Assembly: GCA_021162225.1 (NCBI GenBank)
Contig: JAGGZB010000084.1
Location: 1-6,704, forward strand
Length of the DNA: 6,704 nt
Source: Candidatus Bathyarchaeota archaeon
GTDB taxonomy: Archaea > Thermoproteota > Bathyarchaeia > Bathyarchaeales > DTEX01
Reading direction: 5' to 3'
Every line of letters begins with the position of its first letter. The stretch's first letter is position 1. Positions 1-4,144 of the stretch are shown here, piece by piece. Below the pieces are notes generated by a model. The model was given only the letters and a program-made list of their open reading frames with translations. It did not search any database and had not been told where the DNA came from. Made by a program: the position numbers and the translations under genes.

Positions 1-2
1 AT

Positions 3-65
3 ATTAGGCAAGTTCTGAACACGGTTGGGATTTTAAGACTGTCTGATGAGGTGGGAGAGCGATGA
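3..65 (+). CDS. C-terminal tail of an upstream gene (partial)
   Basis: A reading frame is open from the left edge and stops with TGA at 63-65, giving about 20 residues (IRQVLNTVGILRLSDEVGER). The stop overlaps the ATG of the next gene as ATGA, the same junction used many times elsewhere in this window, and the next gene's GGTG ribosome-binding site lies inside this tail. That junction is the only support; the residues are too few to name a family. It suggests the zinc-finger gene that follows is a downstream member of a plus-strand operon beginning outside the window. Confidence 0.5.
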   Translation: MRQVLNTVGILRLSDEVGER

Positions 66-289
66 AGAGCAAGGTCGTGAGGATACCGTTTGAGGAGTTT
101 AGGTGTCATAGATGCGGAGCGATCTTGTTAGGTGATCTGGCGGTAGTAGATCATTATTTAGAGCATCGAAAAGTGTTGAGGGTTGAAGGCCATGAGCTTA
201 GGGAGCTGAGCGACTATAGGAAGCTACCCCCAGAGCTTAAGCTTAAGGCGTATAAAAAGGCGAGGAGGTTCTTCAAGAAGACTCGCTAA
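62..289 (+). CDS. Small C2H2 zinc-finger protein
   Basis: This 75-residue protein carries a classical C2H2 zinc finger: C15-x2-C18-x12-H31-x3-H35, with hydrophobic residues between the pairs as expected for the ββα fold. The C-terminal 25 residues are strongly basic (KLKAYKKARRFFKKTR), consistent with nucleic-acid binding. Small single-finger C2H2 proteins of this size are common in crenarchaeal viruses and plasmids, where they are thought to be DNA-binding regulators; the role here is inferred. The ATG overlaps the preceding stop (ATGA), and GAGGTGGG sits about 8 bases upstream, which supports this start. The gene converges on a minus-strand gene with only 5 bases between the stop codons. 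Confidence 0.85.
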   Translation: MKSKVVRIPFEEFRCHRCGAILLGDLAVVDHYLEHRKVLRVEGHELRELSDYRKLPPELKLKAYKKARRFFKKTR

Positions 290-294
290 CCTTC

Positions 295-567
295 CTATTT
301 TTTATGTTGTTTGCTCCTGCTTATGGCTCCCTCTCTCTGTAATCTTTTCCGGTCTTTTAGGATGATCATTCCCCGCTTATATTCATATCCGTATAGGGGG
401 GCTAGGGCTCGCAACAGGGATATGGCGTAGGGATGCGGCTTCACATCGCATAGGGTCACCAAGAAGACATCGGCTCTGAGCTTCTGCTTCGGCTTCTTCC
501 GAGCGGCGAGGTAGTCTAATCCCTTCATTATCTTGGATTTTATGGGCAACCTATATGCTCGGCTCAT
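295..567 (-). CDS. Small basic hypothetical protein
   Basis: I do not recognise this 90-residue protein. It is rich in Lys and Arg at both ends (SRAYRLPIKSKIMKG at the start; KDRKRLQREGAISRSKQHKK at the end), around a more hydrophobic middle (DVFLVTLCDVKPHPYAISLLRALAPLYGYEY, roughly residues 33-63) that could form a small alpha/beta core. There is no signal peptide, membrane segment or metal-binding cluster. The charge suggests nucleic-acid binding, but that is only inference. A TATA-like TTTATTAA is centred about 27 bases upstream of the ATG and there is no SD site, so the mRNA is probably leaderless and the gene its own transcription unit. It converges with the zinc-finger gene. Confidence 0.75.
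   Translation of the reverse strand: MSRAYRLPIKSKIMKGLDYLAARKKPKQKLRADVFLVTLCDVKPHPYAISLLRALAPLYGYEYKRGMIILKDRKRLQREGAISRSKQHKK
298..303 (+). terminator. Candidate T-tract terminator of the plus-strand unit
   Basis: Six T residues lie 9 bases after the stop of the zinc-finger gene, inside the 3' end of the convergent minus-strand gene. Archaeal RNA polymerase can terminate at short T tracts without a hairpin, so this is a plausible end of the leftmost plus-strand transcript. There is no supporting stem. Confidence 0.3.
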
Positions 568-589
568 GTCATTTATTTGGTGTTTCTAC

Positions 590-597
590 TTAATAAA
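590..597 (-). promoter_or_regulatory. TATA box of the small basic gene
   Basis: On the minus strand this reads TTTATTAA. Its centre is about 27 bases before the ATG at 567. Archaeal transcription usually starts 22-27 bases after the TATA centre, so the transcript would start at or within a few bases of the start codon. No SD-like sequence precedes that ATG, which agrees with a leaderless message. Confidence 0.55.
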
Positions 598-716
598 CCT
601 ATGCTTAAACTAACTAACAAACTATTCAAAATAAGCCTTCTCCGAGCTTGTTTCGGCTAATTAACCCTCTATCTGGGCTTAGATTCACTTCTACAAATCG
701 AAAATAGGTTTAAATA

Positions 717-734
717 GGTAATATCATTATACAC
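717..734 (+). repeat. Left arm of 18-bp inverted repeat
   Basis: GGTAATATCATTATACAC. Its reverse complement differs from the sequence at 873-890 at a single position (17 of 18 identical). The arms are separated by 138 bases. The arm immediately follows the ATAGGT-TTAA-ATAGGT direct repeat and precedes a T7 run. No coding constraint explains it, since the arm lies in non-coding DNA. Confidence 0.75.
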
Positions 735-872
735 TTTTTTTACGATTCAATAAGGGTTGGATAATCAAATAAAGCTCTCTCCTCTAAATATTCTTACATC
801 TAACCCCCAGACTAAGCTTTTCCGCCTAGCCTGAGGGCTAGAGCCTAAACCTTTGACCATGCCTTGTAAATA

Positions 873-890
873 GTGTATAATGGTATTACC
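873..890 (-). repeat. Right arm of 18-bp inverted repeat, overlapping a stop codon
   Basis: GTGTATAATGGTATTACC on the plus strand, 17/18 identical to the reverse complement of 717-734. It contains the minus-strand TAA stop (886-888) of the helix-turn-helix gene. This arm is also self-palindromic: AATGGTA-T-TACCATT spans 879-893 with 7-bp arms. Local symmetry plus a distant inverted copy suggests a protein-binding site rather than random AT-rich similarity. Confidence 0.75.
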
Positions 891-1311
891 ATTTTTTCTC
901 ATCACCTTCTCTAGGAAGTCCAAGCCATCTCTCGAGAAGTTCTCCTCTCATCTTCTTCTCTCGCCAATACATGGCTTTCACGACTTCCGCGGCCTCCTCT
1001 CTCTCCTTCTCATAGAGCTTCATCACCAAAGGTTCGCCGTCCTCCCAGCAAAGCGCTAACAGCTTCATCCTATGCGGGCATCGGTCTAAGCCGAGTTCCC
1101 ATGGATATTCGAATCTCAGCCTCATACCATTCTCCGCTAGCTTCTTGTTCACGTAATCGTTTCCAACGAAGGCATTCATCAAGTAATGCGCGTATATCGG
1201 CGTAACCATCAGCTCGTTGACCACATCCACCCATGTTATAGCGCCCTTCTTCATCAACAGCCTGTAGATTTGATCGAAGTATCGGCTCATCCTCCGCCTT
1301 CTACCAGGCAT
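886..1311 (-). CDS. Putative winged-helix DNA-binding protein
   Basis: This 141-residue protein has an N-terminal basic stretch (PGRRRRMSR) followed by a segment that reads like a winged helix-turn-helix: a helix at about 10-21 (RYFDQIYRLLMKKG), then ITWVDVVNELMVTPIYAHYLMN with a turn near V36-T37, and a hydrophobic strand near 63-68 (MRLRFEYPW). The C-terminal half is charged and largely helical (KLYEKEREEAAEVVKAMYWREKK), possibly a dimerisation helix. A regulator or replication-associated DNA-binding role is inferred only. The ATG at 1311 is chosen because a TATA box lies 29 bases upstream, giving a nearly leaderless message; an internal ATG at 1290 preceded by GGAGG with no spacer is less likely. 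The stop codon lies in the right arm of the inverted repeat. Confidence 0.75.
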   Translation of the reverse strand: MPGRRRRMSRYFDQIYRLLMKKGAITWVDVVNELMVTPIYAHYLMNAFVGNDYVNKKLAENGMRLRFEYPWELGLDRCPHRMKLLALCWEDGEPLVMKLYEKEREEAAEVVKAMYWREKKMRGELLERWLGLPREGDEKKW

Positions 1312-1336
1312 GGCATCAAATAATATGGTTAGATTC

Positions 1337-1343
1337 TTTAAAA
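1337..1343 (-). promoter_or_regulatory. TATA box of the helix-turn-helix gene
   Basis: TTTTAAA on the minus strand, centred about 29 bases before the ATG at 1311. The expected transcription start falls 2-7 bases upstream of that ATG, so the leader would be absent or too short for an SD site, and none is seen. The box sits in the 76-base gap separating this gene from the nine-gene operon. Confidence 0.5.
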
Positions 1344-1371
1344 GGTTTATCCATCAAGCTTATATCGGATT

Positions 1372-1376
1372 AAAAA
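1372..1376 (-). terminator. Weak T-tract after the minus operon
   Basis: On the minus strand a TATATTTTTAAT stretch with five consecutive T begins 11 bases beyond the last stop codon of the nine-gene operon and lies upstream of the next gene's TATA box. The position suits an archaeal U-rich terminator. There is no hairpin, so confidence is low. Confidence 0.25.
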
Positions 1377-1387
1377 TATATGGGAAT

Positions 1388-1741
1388 TCACAGTTGAAAC
1401 GGCCTCGTCTTCCGCTGATTCTTCAAATATGCTTCAAGCTCTATCGGCTTAACCCTCTTAAAATTCAAGGCATCTATGAGGAATAAGCCGTAGCTGGTCG
1501 GCGACGCGAAGAAGACGTAAACCTTCCAACGCTTATATCTACTATTCCTAACCGCGTATTCACATAACATGAATCTAACATCATCTGTTATCTCCTTCAA
1601 AGACCTAACGCATTTCACTATAACCTTAAAGCCATTCTTATAGGCCGTGAAATCATATAAAGGCATATCACTGCTCCTACAAAGCCATCCAACCCTGACT
1701 AAAGCATCTCTTATCCTGGCGTAAACCTCTCTCTTCCTCAT
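1388..1741 (-). CDS. Hypothetical protein with restriction-endonuclease-like pattern
   Basis: This 117-residue protein resembles the core of the PD-(D/E)XK nuclease fold: an N-terminal helix (residues 2-17), then a hairpin Y29-D30-F-T-A-Y-K-N-G-F-K-V-I-V-K43-C, a helix near 53-66, and a strand KVYVFFAS (73-80). In active nucleases the second strand normally carries E/D-x-K. Here the Lys (K43) is present but the expected acid at 41 is Ile, so it may be inactive, use another acid (D25 or E5) or simply be unrelated. It is the last gene of the nine-gene operon; its ATG overlaps the preceding stop (ATGA) and GGTGA lies 6 bases upstream, which fixes the start. Nuclease-fold assignment is inference from pattern only. 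Confidence 0.75.
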   Translation of the reverse strand: MRKREVYARIRDALVRVGWLCRSSDMPLYDFTAYKNGFKVIVKCVRSLKEITDDVRFMLCEYAVRNSRYKRWKVYVFFASPTSYGLFLIDALNFKRVKPIELEAYLKNQRKTRPFQL

Positions 1742-1872
1742 CTCCCTTCACCGAAAGCCCTTATATACGTGTCCAAGAGTTCCTGAACCCTCCTCCAGCA
1801 CCTATCACACATATCGCCATGAGTCGCGACCCTACACCTACAAACCTTACACATAGTAGCCCGCGCATTCAC
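1738..1872 (-). CDS. Tiny CxxC zinc-knuckle protein (44 aa)
   Basis: A 44-residue gene short enough to be missed by ordinary gene calling. From the GTG start the Cys residues are C8-x2-C11 (with C13 beside it) and C22-x2-C25, spaced like a miniature four-Cys zinc ribbon, followed by a helix (RRVQELLDTYIRAFGEGR). GTG at 1870-1872 is chosen because a near-perfect SD, GGAGGCGAT, lies 5 bases upstream; the internal ATG at 1854 has no SD. It overlaps the preceding gene by 26 bases and the next by ATGA (1738-1741), so it exactly bridges what would otherwise be a roughly 105-base hole in the operon. Zinc binding is inferred from Cys spacing. The role is unknown; protein or nucleic-acid binding is likely. 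Confidence 0.78.
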   Translation of the reverse strand: MNARATMCKVCRCRVATHGDMCDRCWRRVQELLDTYIRAFGEGR

Positions 1873-2080
1873 TATCTATCGCCTCCAACAAGACTTTAAC
1901 CTCGACGCCATATTTCTCAGCCAAGTATTTCAAGTATTCGGGATTGTCTCCGGGGCCCCACTCCCATTCCCCAAACCCACATCTAAGACACTGTGAGAAG
2001 ACGCCCCTCGGATTAACTATAAGCCTCTTACAGCGCTCGCATCCACATTCCGCGCAATCACTCCAACCTAGCACCCTCAT
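1847..2080 (-). CDS. Small zinc-ribbon protein
   Basis: A 77-residue protein with six Cys in its first 34 residues: C9, C12, C14, C17, C31 and C34. C14-x2-C17-x13-C31-x2-C34 is a typical zinc-ribbon spacing; C9-x2-C12 may bind a second metal or be unused. A GEWEWGPGDNPEYLKYL linker and a C-terminal helix (EYLKYLAEKYGVEVKVLLEAI) follow. Zinc ribbons of this type mediate nucleic-acid or protein contacts; no specific function can be named. GGTGG 4 bases before the ATG supports the start, which overlaps the preceding membrane-protein gene as ATGA. Its 3' end contains the SD and start of the tiny 44-residue gene. Confidence 0.82.
   Translation of the reverse strand: MRVLGWSDCAECGCERCKRLIVNPRGVFSQCLRCGFGEWEWGPGDNPEYLKYLAEKYGVEVKVLLEAIDSECAGYYV
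1878..1886 (-). promoter_or_regulatory. SD site that sets the GTG start of the 44-aa gene
   Basis: GGAGGCGAT on the minus strand matches the archaeal anti-SD complement GGAGGTGAT at 8 of 9 positions, 5 bases before the GTG at 1872. It lies inside the preceding gene, where it encodes Glu-Ala-Ile. The same nine bases occur before two other genes in this window. Confidence 0.7.
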
Positions 2081-2247
2081 CCAACCACCCCCACTATTTC
2101 TCTAGGATCTATCGGGCATGAGGTCAAGTTGTAGTAGCATTCGGTAAGGATCTTAAATGACGCGGCCAAGAACAGGAAGAACAAGGCTAGCATACCTGCG
2201 ATCAATAAAAAGATGAGGATATAGGAGAAGGCCAAAGCCTTATTCAT
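2077..2247 (-). CDS. Small single-span membrane protein (56 aa)
   Basis: A short gene that is easily overlooked. The 56-residue product begins MNKALAFSYILIF and has one long hydrophobic segment (about residues 4-31) with a single basic residue before it, so the N-terminus is probably inside and the C-terminus outside. The roughly 25-residue tail contains two Cys (C38 and C45 in ECYYNLTSC) that could form a disulphide and an N-L-T N-glycosylation sequon between them. This suits a virion or host-surface membrane protein, but that is inference. It overlaps the upstream gene by 8 bases (2240-2247) and the downstream gene by ATGA (2077-2080), filling an otherwise empty 160-base gap in the operon. 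An in-frame TGA just upstream excludes a longer start; the SD is weak (GAGG adjacent to ATG). Confidence 0.78.
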   Translation of the reverse strand: MNKALAFSYILIFLLIAGMLALFFLFLAASFKILTECYYNLTSCPIDPREIVGVVG

Positions 2248-2722
2248 CCTCTTTCAGCCCCTTTCTTTGGATCAATTGAGACAGGATCTCTGGATTACCT
2301 TTTAAGAATTCTTCGGCCATGTCATCAACATCAAAATCGCCACGAAAATCATGGCTACTAAATAGTTTCTCGCCGCAAAATGGGCATTCATACCGTTGTT
2401 CCCTGTCTTCTTGGTCTAGAAATATTCCATCTCCCACCAGCGTCGCAACGTAGGTCGATATTTCACGGTATATCAAATGGTCTAGCTTTTTACCGCATTT
2501 AGGGCAAATCGGCGTCATTTCTCCTGAGCCTCCTTCAAGTCTTTCTCGATCATGTTCTTTCCTCTCCTCTAGTTCGTTTATCCTCTTTTCCAGCGCCCAC
2601 AGTCTCTCAGTTAGTATCTGTATGGCTTCTTTCAACGGCATGAGATCCTGACCCCCGTAGTGGGTTGGAAGAACATTTGGAAGGCTTCTAAGCCTCTTAT
2701 AAACGTCTTCACGCCAGCTCAT
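2240..2722 (-). CDS. Coiled-coil plus zinc-ribbon protein
   Basis: This 160-residue protein starts with a helical, heptad-like segment (about 29-63, PLKEAIQILTERLWALEKRINELEERKEHDRERLE in outline) that predicts a coiled coil. A zinc-ribbon pair follows: C73-P-K-C76-G and C113-P-F-C116-G, about 36 residues apart, the loop being longer than in a minimal ribbon. The C-terminal 40 residues are acidic (DFRGDFDVDDMAEEFLKGNPE). The arrangement suggests an oligomeric scaffold or adaptor with a metal-stabilised head. The family is not recognised. GAGGTGA 4 bases before the ATG supports the start. It begins 4 bases after the preceding stop and overlaps the membrane-protein gene by 8 bases. Confidence 0.82.
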   Translation of the reverse strand: MSWREDVYKRLRSLPNVLPTHYGGQDLMPLKEAIQILTERLWALEKRINELEERKEHDRERLEGGSGEMTPICPKCGKKLDHLIYREISTYVATLVGDGIFLDQEDREQRYECPFCGEKLFSSHDFRGDFDVDDMAEEFLKGNPEILSQLIQRKGLKEDE

Positions 2723-2726
2723 TCCC

Positions 2727-3188
2727 TCACCTCTTCCATGCTATGATGTCTAGGAGATAGTCGCCTCCCCTGAATTCTATCGGGTATCCGTTCCTCTCCA
2801 AGAACTCCTCGATGAGAGCGCTCTCATGGGGGCCAGATCCGCCGTATCCATAAGTTCCTCTGAAGACGTGGGCTACTCCCATGGCATCTTTGAAGATGTA
2901 GTAAATCGCGCCGACGCTGGCCCCCGGCACGTCTGGAATGAGGATCTTCCAGATAGGGAGACTGACACTCGACTTGCTGGTCAGCGACCTAACCCAAGAC
3001 TCCGGCGTCAGATAATAGACGTAGGTCAACATATTAGACCTCACATCTCTCTTAAACCGCTCTAGGCTCAGCATCTTAACATCCCTGAGAAAGTCTCCAA
3101 ACCTCGTCTCAAACCCCCGACTCTTCCTTATCTCCCAGATATTATCAAATCGATTATGCTTAGGCTTTTCCTCGACCTTCTCGCTCAT
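2727..3188 (-). CDS. Hypothetical protein with Gly-rich C-terminal motif
   Basis: I do not recognise this 153-residue protein. The first 60 residues are charged and helical. From about 76 a strand-rich part follows (LPIWKILIPDV; VGAIYYIFKDAMGVAHVFRG), leading into a striking Tyr/Gly turn, GTYGYGGSGPHES (111-123), a helix (ALIEEFLERNGY) and a closing strand (GGDYLLDIIAW). The regular alpha/beta end and the invariant-looking Gly/Pro/His turn suggest a folded domain with a ligand or nucleic-acid loop, but no function can be named. There is no signal peptide or membrane segment. It overlaps the preceding gene by 29 bases, and GGAGG lies 9 bases upstream of its ATG inside that gene. Confidence 0.78.
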   Translation of the reverse strand: MSEKVEEKPKHNRFDNIWEIRKSRGFETRFGDFLRDVKMLSLERFKRDVRSNMLTYVYYLTPESWVRSLTSKSSVSLPIWKILIPDVPGASVGAIYYIFKDAMGVAHVFRGTYGYGGSGPHESALIEEFLERNGYPIEFRGGDYLLDIIAWKR

Positions 3189-3579
3189 TTTTCTCAGCCT
3201 CCATTATACCTTTCAAGGTTTCATACACGATTCTCTGGCAATTGGAGCAAAGCACTAGATGATGCTGTTCTTTGCATAATCTATTCGCAGTTCTTCCTCG
3301 GTTCATACACAATAAATCATATAATGGATACTCTTTACCACATAAACTGCATTTCATAAAACCTTCTCTCGACTCCTGTCCATACCCTCTTAGCTCATGC
3401 TTAAGCACATTCCTAAACTGCTTCAACTCTTTTACAACGTCGCCAATCTCGGAAAGTCCGATGAACTCCATATAGTAGTCGCCCCCAAACATAAACAGCA
3501 TTCCTCTAAATGCCCGCTCGGTCAACATCGTCAAGTAAAGAAGCTCTTTTTTCAAATACTCTAATTCTCCCTCACTCAT
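3160..3579 (-). CDS. Cys/His-rich putative zinc protein
   Basis: A 139-residue protein of two parts. Residues 1-72 are helical and charged with few motifs. Residues 74-118 hold a dense metal-binding cluster: C77-x2-C80, C91, C102, H106, H107 and C111-x2-C114. This is enough for one zinc ribbon (C77/C80 with C111/C114) and possibly a second site using C91, C102 and the His pair, somewhat like treble-clef or HNH-type zinc domains, although I see no clear nuclease signature. A charged helical tail (EKNEREGRGKA) ends it. The start is well supported: a perfect GGAGGTG lies 8 bases upstream, and the ATG overlaps the previous stop as ATGA. It overlaps the next gene by 29 bases. Confidence 0.82.
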   Translation of the reverse strand: MSEGELEYLKKELLYLTMLTERAFRGMLFMFGGDYYMEFIGLSEIGDVVKELKQFRNVLKHELRGYGQESREGFMKCSLCGKEYPLYDLLCMNRGRTANRLCKEQHHLVLCSNCQRIVYETLKGIMEAEKNEREGRGKA

Positions 3580-3788
3580 CCCTCCTCCACCTCCTTTAAT
3601 GCCTTATATATTTCCTCCACGTCATTGGCGGTCATCTCTATCTCATATCCCGTGTCTAAAAGTATCAAGACCTTTACGGCATGGTAGGGGAGTCCTTTAA
3701 TCGGCTTAACCTGAACCACACGTCCTTTAGCGATCTCCGTCTGGATTGGGATAACCCCCTTTCTCAGATCTCGGATTATGATCGTCAT
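3576..3788 (-). CDS. Small beta-rich hypothetical protein
   Basis: A 70-residue protein that alternates short strands (TIIIRDL, VIPIQTEIAKGRVVQVKPI, HAVKVLILLDTGYEIEMT) and ends with one amphipathic helix (NDVEEIYKALKEVEE, about 55-69). This pattern fits a small beta-barrel or SH3-like fold with a C-terminal helix, as in several archaeal viral adaptor proteins, but no family is recognised. ATGA overlaps link it on both sides (3785-3788 and 3576-3579), implying translational coupling to the RHH gene before it. The SD is GGAGGCGAT, 6 bases upstream and inside the RHH gene. Confidence 0.75.
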   Translation of the reverse strand: MTIIIRDLRKGVIPIQTEIAKGRVVQVKPIKGLPYHAVKVLILLDTGYEIEMTANDVEEIYKALKEVEEG

Positions 3789-4042
3789 CCCTCTATCGCC
3801 TCCTCTTCCTCGGCCTCTAATTCGAGTTCCTTGAGCTTCTCTAATCCATCATCTAGGTTCTTTGCCTTAAGCATTCTCAGAACCTTGTCCGCCATCTTAA
3901 GCAGCTTGTAGAGGAAGCTGTCATAAGTATCCTCATAGGTTCCATATCGCGTCAGCATGGATTTCAAGTATTCGCGGGTTTCCTTGCTCCATCTGAAGCT
4001 GGTGACCTTCGTTCTTCTCCCGTATTTCACCACTTTTCTCAT
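3785..4042 (-). CDS. Ribbon-helix-helix-like regulator, first gene of minus operon
   Basis: An 85-residue protein with an RHH-like N-terminal half: a basic lead (MRKVVKYGRRTK), a short strand VTSFRW (13-18), helix A SKETREYLKSMLTRYG (19-34) and helix B YEDTYDSFLYKLLKMADKV (36-54). The order strand, ET..YL helix, then an acidic YEDTYDSFLYKLL helix resembles archaeal VapB-like RHH DNA-binding proteins. The tail is an acidic helix (LEKLKELELEAEEEEA). It probably acts as a dimeric transcriptional regulator; its position next to a palindrome shared with a divergent RHH gene suggests it controls its own operon. A TATA box 27 bases upstream and no SD indicate a leaderless transcript starting at this ATG. 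Confidence 0.82.
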   Translation of the reverse strand: MRKVVKYGRRTKVTSFRWSKETREYLKSMLTRYGTYEDTYDSFLYKLLKMADKVLRMLKAKNLDDGLEKLKELELEAEEEEAIEG

Positions 4043-4065
4043 CGCCTATAATTGGGTTCGCCCAC

Positions 4066-4072
4066 ATATATA
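4066..4072 (-). promoter_or_regulatory. TATA box of the nine-gene minus operon
   Basis: TATATAT on the minus strand, centred about 27 bases upstream of the RHH gene's ATG (4042), so transcription should start at or within 5 bases of the start codon. It lies on one side of the CGTATTA-5-TAATACG palindrome, so a protein bound there would sit close to the TBP/TFB-binding region. Confidence 0.65.
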
Positions 4073-4084
4073 CGTTATGTTTTT

Positions 4085-4103
4085 CGTATTATACTGTAAT
4101 ACG
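4085..4103. promoter_or_regulatory. Palindromic operator between divergent RHH genes
   Basis: CGTATTA-TACTG-TAATACG is a perfect 7-bp inverted repeat with a 5-bp spacer. It lies about 13 bases from the minus-strand TATA box and about 10 bases from the plus-strand TATA box, almost midway in the 102-base divergent intergenic region. Two-fold symmetric sites are what dimeric or tetrameric RHH proteins bind, and both flanking genes encode RHH-like proteins. Operator function is inferred from symmetry and position. Confidence 0.62.
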
Positions 4104-4113
4104 CATCAATACA

Positions 4114-4120
4114 TATATAA
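4114..4120 (+). promoter_or_regulatory. TATA box of the plus operon
   Basis: TATATAA centred about 28 bases upstream of the ATG at 4145, predicting transcription start a few bases before that codon. A GGTGA lies directly before the ATG (1-base spacer), probably too close and too near the RNA 5' end to act as an SD. This is the promoter of the RHH-ATPase operon, opposed to the TATA box at 4066-4072. Confidence 0.65.
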
Positions 4121-4144
4121 TCCCAAACCCATGGATAAGGTGAG

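Larger units (their letters stand above)
568..885. other. AT-rich intergenic region without a gene
   Basis: These 318 bases hold no credible reading frame on either strand and no tRNA-like fold that I can find. What is visible: the TATA box of the basic gene (590-597); a tandem ATAGGT-TTAA-ATAGGT at 704-719 with an embedded TTTAAATA (709-716) that could serve as a TATA box on either strand; one whole arm (717-734) and most of the other arm (873-890) of an 18-bp inverted repeat; a run of seven T (735-741); and a 6-bp hairpin CTAGCC-TGAG-GGCTAG (826-841). It is the longest non-coding stretch in a very compact window, so it may be a replication origin, a control region or a site for a non-coding RNA; the sequence does not decide between these. 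Confidence 0.6.

Noticed and set aside
641..700. Possible tRNA or tRNA-derived attachment site
   Set aside because: No GGTTCRA T-loop, no CCA-end acceptor stem and no consistent cloverleaf could be drawn on either strand.
826..841. Hairpin CTAGCC-TGAG-GGCTAG as an intrinsic terminator
   Set aside because: The stem is only 6 bp and no T run follows on either strand, so there is no real basis for calling termination.
735..897. Non-coding RNA on the plus strand from the TTTAAATA at 709 to the hairpin plus T6 at 879-897
   Set aside because: A TATA-like start and an AATGGTA-T-TACCATT hairpin followed by TTTTTT are suggestive, but such elements are common in AT-rich DNA and the hairpin is better explained as part of the inverted repeat.
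2826..3475. Three plus-strand frames opposite the minus operon
   Set aside because: They are antisense to genes with SD sites and conserved Cys motifs, and none has its own start signal.
3681..3911. Ser-rich plus-strand frame
   Set aside because: The serine runs are simply the complement of Glu-rich codons in the RHH gene's acidic tail.
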